A stretch of DNA of 64,000 bases from Icerya purchasi (taxonomy: Eukaryota; Arthropoda; Insecta; Hemiptera; Monophlebidae). Both the position numbers and the translations under genes were made by a program. Shown one piece after another: positions 1 to 12,188 of this stretch; within the stretch, counting starts at the first letter, position 1, and each line of letters opens with the position of its first letter. The DNA lies in assembly GCA_039619475.1 (NCBI GenBank), contig CM077116.1, positions 4,464,001 through 4,528,000 on the forward strand, read 5' to 3'. The notes under the pieces were generated by a model. That model was not told where the DNA came from, searched no databases, and saw only the letters and a list, made by a program, of their open reading frames with translations.

Positions 1-1639
1 AACAATAGTTCTTCCATTATTTTTTGAATTGTTCCTTAAACGTTAAATAATTATATACAGATATACGTTTATTAGAAGGAAAAATAACGTTATGATAATA
101 GGAAAGAATAATATTTCTTGATTAGCAGTTGTCTCAGTACTGTTTAATTTTGATGGCGACGAAAAAGTTATTTACAGTAAGAGAAACACATAAAAGAGTA
201 CGATTATCACACAGATTTTTAGTTAATATCGATATATAATGATACCGTGCCATATGAGTTTATGTTCCTTTTAAGTTCTCAACCTAGTTGTGATATTTTC
301 CGTCTGTTTTTTATATGAAATTTGTTACTTTACACACACACACACATTCACACACAAACGTTGTATAACGCGGGTTGTAAAAATAGAATTTTATGGTTCG
401 GTAAAATAAATTTTTGTACGCAAAAGCGATCTGTAATTTATTTAATACTGAAAACATAAACAATCAGTCGTAAGCACGAGTGTTATTTCCTAAATCTTAC
501 TTTCCGCATTTGTAGTTATAGGTTTTTTTTTTGTTATTCCCTGTACCACAAGTGACTTCTTCTCTTTACTTTTTTGGTTCAGATTCTCATATAATAAGTA
601 CTTTTTTTGAACATTAAGCATTATTTGAAGGTGGTGTTTATTCCAGTTGCTTTTCAGATGGATCGGTTATATTTGTAACTGTTCCATTTCTATTTTGGCC
701 AATAGTTCCGAATTGTTCTGACCGCTTTTAATAATAGAAGTTTTGGAAAGAACTTACGTTATAAACCTTGTTTATTTTTATTTTTTTAAATTACTATTGA
801 CATAACTAATGCGATACTATTATTAGTATAATATTCTGCTTGGGCAAATCTTTTTCAAAATTAGACGTATTTAATTTCTAAGAATTATAATATCTGTCGG
901 ATAAGGTAATGAAACTAAGGCGAATAAATATTTAAAATAAATAATAATAAATCGATTTAATAATAAGTAAATTTGTATGTCGTTTAAATTTCGTAATTTC
1001 CGTATTCTTGGTACTAATTTTTATTTTATTGCAATAAAGCAGCACATAGAAAAAGAAAAACTAGTTATTCAAAAAGTAATAGCGTTAACTGAAATATATT
1101 AGATCTGCTACTGTTTTATAATCGAGGCAACATAACGGCGATAACCTAATCAAAACTGTATCAGTAATTGTAATTACTGTTTTAACAACTTGTTGTTGCA
1201 GCTAATCATACTGGTAACTGTTACTCGATGTTAATTTTTGTCATTAGTTATAAAACCCGTTACTGATATTTAACACGTCTGCATTGTGGTTTTTCCATTC
1301 CATATATGTATTTTTTTTTTCGGACCTATGTTTTTGCTGACTAATGAAAAATAAATAAAATTATTGTAATGAGAATAATAACTGCGATGAAATAAAGGAT
1401 TCATTTTATTATTATTATTTATTTTAAAAGGACTAGATGGCTTTGCTCCTACTTTTTTGCTTGCTCCCCCCCCGCTATAATAAAAAATTGTCGTTTCATA
1501 TTCGTGATAAATGGAAAAAATACATTTCAAATATAGTCAGAAATAAATTAAAACCGGAAATTTAAGTGTTTTTAAGAAAAAAATTTGTTAACAAATTATA
1601 AAAATAAAAATTCAATAAATTATTTTATTTCTGGCTATT
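1..1639. other. AT-rich non-coding DNA, no gene seen
   Basis: No reading frame with recognisable protein motifs on either strand. It holds a short CA microsatellite near 332-357 and many A/T runs. The 86-codon minus-strand frame at 1270-1530 is low in complexity and looks like chance. I see no RNA gene here. Confidence 0.6.
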
Positions 1640-2255
1640 AAGAAAATTACGTTGTTTAAAACCAAAATCTCCTATTCTATCCAAATTGATCTGTTTTGGA
1701 TCGCTGGCCACTGTGGTATCGCCGTGACTTTTGGACTGATTTCTATCCGTCTCTTTTCTCCAATCCTGACTCCTTTTATCTTGCCTTATAGCCTACCCCA
1801 TCCTCTTCTCCTTGGTTTAACAATTTTCCCAGTATCAACCGTTCTTCTGTCACTTCTTCCATAGTTCGCTTTCGTTTTAATCATAGTCTGCTCCCGGCTT
1901 TTCGTTTCCACTTTGCACTTGTTCAATCTTCTTTGTGTTCCTTTCATTCTCCTATCTTAAATGTCACCTGTGACGCAAACCAAGTTCTATTCGAATGTTC
2001 CTTTATTTCTTCAAAGCGCACGATCTTTTATTCCAATTTGCTTAGCCTTGGCTCCCCTACTCCTTACAGTACCCTCTACATTCTCGTTTTTACATCTCCT
2101 TCAGTTGTTCTCTTGTTAGCCGCTTTTATTTCTGCTGTCTATAATCGTTTTTTGATATAACCTGTCACTCCATATGTCTTTTTATTCTAGTCTTTTGCGT
2201 TGGGTGAATGTCCTGTGCTGACGTGCCCATAAAATAAAATTAAAAAAAAAAAATC
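1640..2255 (+). pseudogene. 3' fragment of an RNase H-bearing non-LTR retrotransposon
   Basis: A 5'-truncated, frameshifted copy of the family whose long ORF lies at 51090-54698. The frame from 1652 reads IDLFWIAGHCGI, the last RNase H motif (usually WxPGHxGI), then drifts out of frame. From 1933 the frame gives CDANQVLFEC, the Cys-x3-His/Gln-x4-Cys tail motif with His replaced by Gln, followed by the conserved LGSPTPYSTLYIL C-terminus and a stop at 2158-2160. The 3' UTR holds a small hairpin (2201-2230, TGGG...CCCA) and an A-rich tail to about 2253. Most of the region between RNase H and the Cys motif is lost or scrambled. Not functional. The left edge is approximate because I could not find a target duplication. 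Confidence 0.8.
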
Positions 2256-2934
2256 ATTTTACAAAAAATTTCAATACCTTTTTTACATAATACTTTGAAA
2301 GTTTTTAATCTGATTTTTCTTTGTTGTTCCGTATATCTTGTTCCCATCGTGGCAGGATTCCTAGTGTTTTGTTGATGGCATTATAAACCAGTTCACAATG
2401 GGATAAACATTTTTAAAGTGATTTTGTTTTTAATAAAACAAAAAAAGTAATAGGAGATGTGCGAACATAAAAGAATCGAAAGGTTTTACAAATCATTATA
2501 CTGGATTTAAGTTTTAACTCGTTGGATACTGTTACATATTAAGAAAAATTTTAATTTAAAATTCGATTATGTTTTTTGTTTTTATTTTTCAGCTTGAATA
2601 GCGATCGATTTAGCTACTTTTTAAAATACACCATAAAATAACGACGAAGTATTTGCCGGGGTAAAATTAATTACGACAAATGACAAAAAATCATTAAAAT
2701 CACTACAGTAGCATAAGCAGTGCAATCAGTTTGAACAACTTTTTTCTGGAATTAATAGTTTGACAAATGTGGGCGTCCTAGTAGCGAGTAAAGAACTAAA
2801 TCATTTTATTATATTACAGAGAAGTACGTATGATTGTGTCTGTTTTAGTCTAATAATTACCCTTGGATACTTATTTTTAATTTCGTATACTTGCACACCA
2901 TCGCTATATTTTTAATTCCTTAGTACTAACATGC
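2256..2934. other. AT-rich non-coding DNA
   Basis: No frame with protein motifs, no RNA gene and no clear repeat ends seen. Confidence 0.5.
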
Positions 2935-3302
2935 CACGTGGAAGAAAGCATATTAATGCTGAACCTATAGGCACTCTCGAAAAAGAGTGTCTGGTAAAAG
3001 CCGGTTGCAACAATGCAGGTTGACTCAAGTTCTCCTGTACCCCTGCTGGTACAGAACTATGCAGGAGGGAACACACGTGTTTCAGTTCAAGCAGTCAAGT
3101 TAAAGTCTGAATTTAAAAGATAGGTACATGGAACGTACAAAGTTTGTATCAGTCCCGTAAAATTCACTTAAAATAAAATGAATGAACAAAATACGAAACT
3201 CCACCACTAAACTGTTCCGAAATGTACAGAATAGGCGAAAGATTGTTCAAATGTTAGCCAACGTTCGGTAACGGACACCGTGATGATGATGATGATGATG
3301 AT
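2935..3302 (+). mobile_element. Short RTE-like derivative: 5' end joined to 3' end with GAT tail
   Basis: About 365 bp with two recognisable parts. At 3120-3175 one frame reads IGTWNVQSLYQSRKIHLK, the start of the endonuclease domain of RTE-like elements (GTWNVRSLYQ is the usual form; the large element on the minus strand at 24876-28365 has the same start). About 100 bp later comes a sequence like an RTE 3' end, finishing in an exact trinucleotide tail (TGA repeats, 3281-3302). RTE elements typically have very short 3' UTRs and end in short tandem repeats. The roughly 3-kb coding body is absent, so this looks like an internally deleted, SINE-like non-autonomous derivative. It could also be two independent fragments side by side. 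Left edge uncertain. Confidence 0.5.
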
Positions 3303-5924
3303 ATTTGCACGTGTAATTAAACAACAACTATACTTCAGGAAAGCATCTAAACTGTTTCAGTAAAATGTGTAAACATTTAAGTTTATCGTTCGTAATATTG
3401 GATGCAAACTTTGAAATTTTGTTCGGATTTAACAATGAACATAGAGGCTTGGGAGAAATTTAAATCATTGAATACGGAATTTAACGTATGCAGAAATCTT
3501 TATGGGAAGTTAGTTAGTTTTGAACAACTCCTATTTTTTTTTAACTGTGTTTCTTGTAATTATATTTTAAACGTTATTACGAATGGTTAATGCCAAAATT
3601 TTGAATTATTTTCTTTAAATTTCACTACCGTTAATGGATAAGTCAGTTTGGAACATTAATGCTGTAAAAAATAACACGAGAAAATTTTATCGATTGTGAT
3701 GAATTAAATTTTTTTCAGCATTTCGAAATTTTAGTTACCTCCTTGCTCGCGAGAGTCCGTTAATTTAAGCGGATTATAATGATTTTTAACGTTCGAAATT
3801 GACCGCTGTATACTATTACATTGTGCGTCTATTGCGATCGATAAACTTTTATATTTTTTTTCAAAAAAAACTACATTTATTTATATTTTGCCAAAGCTGA
3901 TGCCTCAAAAAATTTATCAACGCGCCCGCAAAATAGTACGAACTTTTTTTCATTTCGATGATGTGGTGAAAAGTGCTATTAACCGAGAAGTGTAGACATT
4001 TAGTGATGTACAGGGTAGTGATGAAGTGGTAAATTAACCGTCTATCATTTCCCCGTGTAGGGCATTTATTGTATATTACGTCGTATTACAGATTGTTTAG
4101 TTAAGGCTAAAATTCTGCTCTGTTTGTTGTCTAGCTTGTACAATTTTCGAATGTGGCATGTTACCATTGTCGATTCATTGATATAAGCCTGTATATACTC
4201 GTTTTTTCAGTTTTTAATATCAACTGAAGTTATGTTAGAAGGTTAGCATTAGGCTCTTTTCTTTAAATTGCTCATTACATTTAGATTATTTAACAAAAAT
4301 TGAATCGATTTCAAACCGGTTGCGGATGAACGGATGACCAGAGGTCTATTCGAAAATCTGTTGAATATTAAAAATAAATGGAATTGCTATTTAGACAGAG
4401 TAGATGGACGATGTAAAAGTAACAAAATAATATTTGTATAACGAATAATTATTAAACTGAAAATAATCAAGTATTTATAACATACGGATGTTAGCTTGAG
4501 TAACGTAAGCGATGTTTGTGTTCTCGTCTGGTGTACTTTTTATTTGCTAATTACTTTTCTTATATTACTAAATTCGAATTGTAGATTTTGAATTTCTTTT
4601 TCGTTGTAACTTTCCGAGTTCCGTATTAACTCTAAAAACGGATATAATGAAAGTTTTATTGAATGCATATGTGTGCGTAAATGTAATGAAACGTGTTAAT
4701 TTTAGAGTATTATTTTTCGAAATTACTTTGCATTTTTTTGAAATAATTTATTGGGAAAGATTTCATTTTTTCAAAATACGAAAAAAAACAACTTTTTAAC
4801 TGTGCCACAAAATAAGTATTAGTTTGTTTAAAATCATCCGAATCATTTAATTGGGCAGTGCTGATTTTAAGCTTGTTACTAGATTTTATTTTACTTTATT
4901 ATTAGCTCCTAATTTTTTTATTTTTTTGTTTTTAGTAGAATTTTTATTATGATCTTTAAAAGAATAGTAATTTTTGACTCGTACGATTTTATTAAAAAAA
5001 AAATTTCGAACAACCTTTTTATTATTGTACAATCTCTGAAAATTACGCTTTTTCTATTGCAAGTTTTTCTTCGGTAAGTTTTAATGAATTTTATTTTGGC
5101 TTCTGAAGTACACTACTGTTCGCTTTGTACATCTTTTTTTATTCTTAAGTTTTGTAAAACGACGAAAAAGTTCTTTTAAAGGAACACTCTAACAAGTAAA
5201 GTGAATTTTTTTTCGAAATCTTAAAAATTATGAAACACTTTAAAATAATCACTATAGTTTAAAAACTACTCTGAAATACTGCTAGTAAATGAATGGAAAC
5301 GTTAAAATACGAATAAACACGCGTATAGAAAAAAGATTAATAAATAAATAATAACGGCGCAGTTAATGAACTCACTGCTTTGCAGCAAAAGGAAATAGTT
5401 TTCCCAAAATATCTCGAGTCATCATTGTATCATATCAGGTGAAGTACACAATACAGAATTATTTCCGTAAAGATGATAGTTTAAGATGAAAACCGATCAG
5501 ACCTGATTGCGCATACAGATATAAGACGGTTAGGTTGAATTATTTCTGTCTGAGTGTCAATGTCACGGTGTTTCTGTGTTAGACAAAAAAAAAAAAAAAA
5601 AAAAAAATGGCAACAGTGTAAATACACTTAGAATGAAATAAAATAACCTTTATGTAAATTAAAGAAAAAATCTGCGATGCACTTTTACTTCGGGATATAT
5701 ATATATATATATTTTTTCTGGGGAAACCTTTAAATATTACTAATTCCAGTTTTCTTGCAAAATAAATGGTGAAGTTTTAGTAAATGCTAAAATTTATGTT
5801 CATATCAAAGTATATTTAAATTTGAATTTCGTGCTAAAAAGAAAAAAAAAACATGCGGTGGGCAAATACGAGTAAAAACGTTTTGCAAAACTGGAGTAGA
5901 CAATCAAAATTTAACTGACGACTC
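3303..5924. other. AT-rich non-coding DNA
   Basis: No protein motif found. The 62-codon frame at 3402-3590 has no recognisable similarity. A pure A run at 5585-5607 could be the tail of an old retroposed sequence, but I could not identify what precedes it. A TA run lies near 5696-5711. Confidence 0.5.
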
Positions 5925-6000
5925 TTTTCTTTTTTGTTGTTTCTGGGTGTAGGTCCTTGGCTGACGTGCCCAAAGGGGGGATCTAAAAAAAAAAAAAAAT
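5925..6000 (+). mobile_element. 3'-terminal fragment of a non-LTR retrotransposon
   Basis: Severely 5'-truncated insertion showing only the end of the 3' UTR. It has the hairpin-like block TGGGTGTAGGTCCTTGGCTG followed by ACGTGCCCA (5944-5972) and an A tail (5985-6000). The same block occurs at 2201-2230, 23097-23125 and, on the minus strand, 49244-49275, each followed by an A tail. Confidence 0.65.
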
Positions 6001-6156
6001 CAAATATATCTAATTGGATACTTATGATGTAGTGTACTTCATTGGTTTAATTTTTTTCTTATTTAACGAAACACCAACGCCTAACCACAGCTACGCTCTC
6101 TACATAGTTGTTCTGTTTTATTCCTTTGAATTTTTCTAAGTCATCTATTACATTCG

Positions 6157-7410
6157 TCCACTGTTATCGCGAAATCAAAACAAAATTGTGTATGAATTAC
6201 GGTGGTTCATTTATACCAACTGCGACACCATTCCACGATGTACGCACAAGATAATTTTATGTTGGATGAATCATTCATATACACTTTTTATCAAATAATG
6301 CATTTAAAAATGAAAAACGTTGACAAGTCTCGAACCCATGACCTCTACCCCTAATCCTTTACAAATCCATAATTTTTATTATTGTTCCTTTATTTATGGA
6401 ATTCTTGTAAAATGCTCCTATTCAAACTTGACAAAATTCACTCTGTCTACCTTTGCCTTTGCATTAGCGCTTTAAAATCTTCCCCTATTTTCGCAGTTTT
6501 ATCTAAAACAAATATGTAACCCTTTATTTTTTCTCCAATCTCAGCTTGAATAACATTTCTTAATGAAACATTTTCCTTTCTTCTCTTTCAATCTAATTTC
6601 CTCCTAACTTCATATTAAGAACCGTTGGCGTTTTGTTCCTGATAAAATTCCGATCCTCTCTTACATAGTTTCACGGATTTCTGAGTTTTCTTCATTTGTT
6701 TTTTCTGTATCAAACTCCCCTACTTCTTCGACGATTTCATTAGCATACGGTGCCCAATCAATTTCTCTCTTCTTTCTCTTCGTGCTAACTTCACTTTTCG
6801 AGAAGTAATTAAATCTGAATTTCTCCATACGCTAGAATTCTTATTTCCTTCTCATGTATTATTTTTTATCGATGGTTCCAAAATGGAAGGGGTGTAGTCG
6901 GTGCGTTTACTACATCCTCTTTATCATTCTGAATCATTCAGACTCCTTTTCTTTTACTCTATCTTCACAGCTGAGTCAGTCTCCATTTTTTTAGAAATGT
7001 CCTTCATTTCTAAAACTAGTGGGATCTTCAAAATACTCATTATTTCCGATTCGAAAAGTGCCCTTCCAGCGGTTTCTTCACCTCCTAGTTATTTCCCGAA
7101 CAGTATTATAGTATCGATTCGTTCCCTTATGTCGAATTTACTATCATCTCGTTCTATTCGTATAGATCTTTTATAGACTACCAGTCACTCTGACATAAAG
7201 GGCAATGACAAGGCAGATTTTCTAGCTCGGTCGGCCACCTCCGATGGTCTTTTCTTTAGCTACATTCTAGCTTTCGCCTTAATCCTTTTTCCGCAATTAA
7301 TCATTCCAGATTTTAGTTAGATAGATACGCTTCCTTATTTTCTAATTGCGCTTTGCACTATCTTCTCATACAGTCGGCACCTAATACTCAGGCTTGTTTT
7401 TTTTTGTCCA
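6157..7410 (+). repeat. Long direct duplication, copy 1 (partner at 28198-29350)
   Basis: Over about 1.2 kb the sequence matches 28198-29350 with only scattered substitutions and a few indels. The shared block starts at TCGTCCACTGTTATCGCG. It covers about 165 bp that at the partner locus is the 5' end of the RTE-like element, a 39-bp block (6322-6360) that is the right-hand target duplication of that element, and then a degraded non-LTR RNase H region. The left flank here does not match the partner. This copy therefore carries one junction of the RTE insertion without the rest of the element. Confidence 0.85.
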
Positions 7411-7785
7411 TTCCGTTCAGTCGTTGATTTATCTTTAATCAGATTAAGAATTAATTATTTTCTTCTCCCTGCTTCTCGTTTTCGGTTTTCGCTATCTCCT
7501 CCTTTCTGCCACCTCTGAAACTTTGATTCTCCTTTTGAATGCGACGCGAATCATGTTTTCTTCGAATGTTCGGCTCTTGTTAGCGAACGTTCTATATTGT
7601 ATTCGAAAATTCTGACTTTTGTCCTTCCGGCTCCTTCTTTCATTCTTTCCTTCCCATCTCCAGCAATAATTTCCTTACTACAATCCTTTGTTCTTTCCAT
7701 CCCCTGCCGTCTCAAAATCTAATTTTCTAACATAATACATTCAAATGGTTGGTTCAAAGCCAAGGGCGAGCCCTTCTAACAAAAA
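6370..7785 (+). pseudogene. Non-LTR retrotransposon fragment: RNase H and C-terminal Cys-His motif
   Basis: Decayed coding region with stops and shifts. From 6868 the frame reads FFIDGSKMEGV (first RNase H Asp) and then a stop. From 6901 it continues FTAESVS (Glu) and IISDSKSAL (second Asp) up to IRIDLL. After another stop, SHSDIKGNDKADFLARSA is the degraded His/Asp motif. Near 7530 a further frame reads CDANHVFFECSAL and runs on to a C-terminus that stops at about 7720. This is the tail of the same family as 51090-54698. The 3' UTR after 7740 (GCCAAGGGCGAGCCC) differs from the other copies, and a T run follows at 7801-7818. Non-functional. Confidence 0.8.
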
Positions 7786-7789
7786 TGGT

Positions 7790-8937
7790 GTTTTTTTCTG
7801 GTTTTTTTTTTTTTTTTTATGTACTAGATGAGAAAATTGGACATAATTAGTGCAGATGTGAAGGAATATTTTTCGAAAAATTTTCGGAAATTAAGTAACA
7901 ACTTGGGATACAGTAAACATAAAAAGATTTGGAAATACATATATTTTACCGAGTATCAGATACTGACGATAGTTTCCAAACTATATTGATTGAGATTAAC
8001 AATAACTACGCGAAAACGTAGATTGTAAAACTGATTTCCTTTTGAAAATACTTCGAAAATGACAACGTATGTTTGATTATGAATTGTGTGAAGATTTTCG
8101 ACCTGCACGGACACCAATTTTCAAGCCAATTTATTTATTAATTTTTTACATTCGATATTTCTATGTTTAAAACTGAGCCGGACAATTGATTTAGTAAATT
8201 TTCGATTTTAAAATAATACGTATTTTTCTAAAAAGAAATTGTAATACAATTTGCAAAGCTTATACCAAATTCCATAGATCAAAATTATTTGAAAATAAAA
8301 TTTCAAAAAGGAGACGCTATTTAAAATTATAACTTAGTCCAAACTTGGAAAGCTTGCGTAATAAATGTAATAATTTTATTGTTTCTTTACTTTCCGATTT
8401 TAAACGATCATAATTTTTTGTGCTTAAAGTTTACTTTTTGTTATATACACATTCTGTGTTCACGTAAACAAAAATATTGTTATTTAAATATGTAGAATGC
8501 TCTTTATTTCACATTTTGAAGCTCATTAAAAAACAACGATTGAATTCCGAAAAACATCGTGAAAATAGTGGATCAGTTCCTATGTTGCGCACATGATTTA
8601 ACAGTGCAGCGAGACATATGTGTGACAGAACTGCCCCTGTACAATCCCACGCGTGAGCTTTTTTCTTTTTTTTATTTGAGACAAATCTGTCAAACCGATA
8701 CAAAATCTGTATAAATAAAAATGTCAATTCAAAATTTAAAATTCCCGAAAGTTCTTCACCGATTGTTTTGAAATTTTGACACAACGTTGCATTTGAATAC
8801 GCTCGCGTTTTTATATCATTTTCAGCTGTCGGTAGCACACTTAAAACTAATTAGCGTGGAGTTATTTTCAATTAATATTTTGTTTGGCCTACTGCAGCGC
8901 TATCTGTTGGATGTAAAAACGACACACGCTATACTAA
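7790..8937. other. AT-rich non-coding DNA
   Basis: T-rich run at 7801-7818. The 109-codon minus-strand frame at 8509-8838 has no domain I recognise and is probably non-coding repeat sequence. Nothing else supported. Confidence 0.45.
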
Positions 8938-9076
8938 TGGTGCTTCCGCACTCAGGTTAACATGTTAGCTCTCACGTACCTTTACGCGATTTTATTCGAT
9001 TTTTCATCTTCTTTGCGCGTAAAAGAGTTTCCATAATACGTTAGCGAACATGTCAGCTTTAAGTGTGGAAGCACCA
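8938..9076. mobile_element. 139-bp MITE with about 38-bp inverted ends and TAA target duplication
   Basis: The left end TGGTGCTTCCGCACTCAGGT and the reverse complement of the right end, TGGTGCTTCCACACTTAAAG, match imperfectly over about 38 bp. TAA flanks both sides (8935-8937 and 9077-9079). No coding capacity. A 3-bp TWA target duplication is typical of PIF/Harbinger elements, so this is tentatively a Harbinger-type MITE. It lies about 30 bp upstream of the Helitron helicase relic, possibly inserted into it. Confidence 0.75.
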
Positions 9077-9107
9077 TAAACATTGCTCATGCCGAACAGT
9101 GTGCTTT

Positions 9108-10972
9108 TTGATAGCTATTGCCTGTCAATGGCGTTAAACATGCCACTTTCCGCTGTGCATGTGAAGCTCTGAATTTATTGGAGAACAACCGGCACTGGGA
9201 TGTATACATTAATAACGTGCGCAACACGTTACACCCAAATAAAATTCGTCCATTGTTTGCAATCGTATTGACCGCTTACTCTCCATCATCTCCAACAGAG
9301 TTACGGGAGAAATAAATCGCACATGGCTAAAGATATCTTAAAAAATTCAAATATGAACATGGATTTCACAGCAGAAATATACAACGAAACGTTGATAACG
9401 ATTGAAGATTTGTGCTTACAAATCGCGAACAAAGTTCTCAATTAATTAGGAGTGCCATCACCGAATCGATTTTATGCGGCTTCGTTCGATGTAGAATTGC
9501 GTCGTGAATAAGATTACAACACGGGTTATCTTTTGTCGTATGTGCAAATATTCCTAAGCTGACGCGTTTAAGCAAAAAGCCATTTACGATGGAATAATGC
9601 AAACTGTTAATAATATGGTTGGAGAAATCTTGTTCTTAGATACACCAGGAGGAACTGTGGTAAAACGTTCCTAATTAGATTGATTCTAGCAGAAATTCGA
9701 TCTCAGGATGACATAGCCATTAGCCATAGCTCTTGTGTCGTCCGAAATAGCCGGGACATTGCTACTAGGTGGAAGAACCGATCAGTTCACTTTGAAATTG
9801 CTATTGAACATGGAATCCATTAAAACTCACACTTGCAAAATTTATAAAACATTAGGCATGGGAAAAGTATTGCAGAAATGCAAACTTATTGTTTAGGATA
9901 TGAATGTACAATGGCACACGCGAAATCGCTCGACCTTTTTAAGATTTTCGTGCAAACACCAGACCATTTGGGAACGTATTAATATTGCTTGCAGAAGATT
10001 TCAGGCAAACATTACCTGCAATTCTTCCATTGATACCAGCGGACGAAATAAATTCTTGCCTGAAATACTCTACTTCGTGACGACAGGTAAAGACGTTGAA
10101 ATTAACTACAAATATGCGTGTCCAGCTGCAAAATGATCGATCGGTTGAGATATTCTCAGATCAATTGCTGGAAATTGCCAACAGAAAGGTGCCGCAATTT
10201 AGCGACGTCAAAAGAAGAATTGGTTGAAAAAGTATTTCCCAATATTCAAACCGATTATAAGAATCACGATTGGCTGAGTGAACGAACTATTCTTGCAGCC
10301 CGGAACAAAGATGTCTACGAACTTAACAATATTATTCAGTTGAACATTTAAAGCGAGACCGTCACATACAAGTCCGTCGACACTATTGTGGAAGCAGTTA
10401 ATTATTGAGCAGAATTTTTAAATTCACTCGATTTGCCACGGATGCCATCGCACGTACTGCAATTGAAAGTCGGCGTGCCAATTATCGTGTAGCGAAATAT
10501 CAACCAGCCGAAGCTTTGCAATTGTATGCAGCTTGCAGTAATAAAATTAATGATCAATGTCATATAGAAGCAGCAATCTTGACAGGAAACCATTCGAATG
10601 TAAATATGACCTTACTCTTCATATTCTTACGATTCCAACGGATATGCCATTTCAACTTAATGGATTGCGATTCTCAATTCGATTGGCGCTTACAATCATC
10701 ATCAACAACAAAGCTCAGGGACAATCTTTAGAAAATTGTACTGCTTAAATCTAGACACGGATTGCTTCTCACATGGACAATTATATGTTGCGTGTTTTAG
10801 ATCTGGCAGATCAGACAACCTCTGTATCTGCACAGATAGGGGAATAACAAAAAGTATTCTATACCCACAAGCATTGTGAAATTAAACATATTAAAAACGT
10901 TAACAGCTATAGTGATAAATAAAAATTGGAAAAAGAAATTAGAGAAGGTGGATCTTTATTCGCGGGTGCTAG
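9108..10972 (+). pseudogene. Decayed Helitron Pif1-type helicase with CTAG 3' terminus
   Basis: Broken ORF matching the C-terminal half of Helitron Rep/helicase proteins. In order: VNGVKHATFRCACEALNLLE then HWD and SSPTELREK (9118-9315); DTPGGT, a ruined Walker A (near 9640); LIV followed by a shifted DE motif (near 9890); TTNMRVQLQND (near 10100); EELVEKVFPNIQTDYKNHDW (10230-10270); INNKAQGQSLENC, helicase motif VI (near 10710); and HGQLYVAC (near 10775). There are many stops and shifts, and the N-terminal Rep domain is absent. About 190 bp after the coding part lies GCGGGTGCTAG ending at 10972, followed by T. That is the usual Helitron end (GC-rich arm, CTRR, host T), although the left arm of the hairpin is not evident. 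Dead copy. Confidence 0.85.
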
Positions 10973-11969
10973 TCAGTGATGTGTAGATATAAACTTTTAG
11001 AAAACTGTGAGATTTTACAATATGGAAACGTGAACACAACCGCATTCTGTGCGGTGTTTTGTTGTTATATTGTCGTTGGTTTTTTTTTAAAGTTTGACGT
11101 AGAGCCACTAGGTTTACTTTAATTTTTCTTACTTACGCTAAAAATTTATATCGAAATTATAAATTAATTAATTTAAAACTTGGAAAAGTACTCTATTATT
11201 TGAGCTTCTTTTATCGTGCGCAACTCGCAGTTGTTGATAATTGTTTAAAAAGGCCGCCGGCGTTTTAAAAATAAACCTGTTTCTCCTAAAAATAATAATA
11301 ATTTAGAAAATTTAAAAATGAAACTAATCTTTATTTTTTGTGACAAAGTTCGTCTATAAGTAGGATTATTGTATATATTAAATTTCGTTACTTATATGAA
11401 GTTGTTCAACAAGTAATTGGAATGGGTAGTAAAACGCGGAATATAGATTTCCATACGCACACATAAATACACACACACACACGTGTGCTCATCTCTATAC
11501 GCATCGGAAATTAAGAACTATAATATTCGCGTGAAAATTATTAATTTTTCCTTTATTTCTTTTTTTCTTCTGAAATACGCTCTTTCATATTTTTCGTTAT
11601 CAGCGACTCGTGATCTTCCATTTCAAAATGTCGTATCATCAGGTATTAAATTACACAGCTAAAATGTTCGCTATCTTCTGTGATCAAAATCATCCTATCC
11701 TTAAAGCGATAAATTCATAGTTTTTTTGCCGATAAAATTTTATACCGTATGCTTTACAGAAATACATATGTTTTCACGTTTCGAATTTTCTTTTATTTAT
11801 TTCCGAAACCGACATTAATACTTGTCATAAATACTTTCTTCCATGCCGTTCTTTCCATATTCAGCGTAACCTAGTTAATTTTTTATTTAGTACGTCCTTT
11901 GGCCGCGCCGAGGGAAGAACAAAAAAACTGCGTTTTTTCATTATTTACTTATTCAGTACAACGGACGTG

Positions 11970-12000
<31 letters not shown>

Positions 12001-12137
12001 GACGTTTTTTTATTTAGGGAAAAGAATTTAATATAAAGTATTTTAGTAATAAATCTGGTTGCTGTAGGTGATAAATAGAAGAGCTAATAGTTTTATTTAG
12101 AACTCTATTTCTTGCATTACATACGCACACATACAGT

Positions 12138-12188
<51 letters not shown>

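Noticed and set aside
3281..3302. GAT repeat as a simple microsatellite only
   Set aside because: It directly follows an RTE-like 3' end, so it is better read as that element's tail.
8509..8838. 109-codon minus-strand ORF
   Set aside because: No recognisable motif and a low-complexity lysine run from an A/T tract; more likely non-coding repeat sequence.
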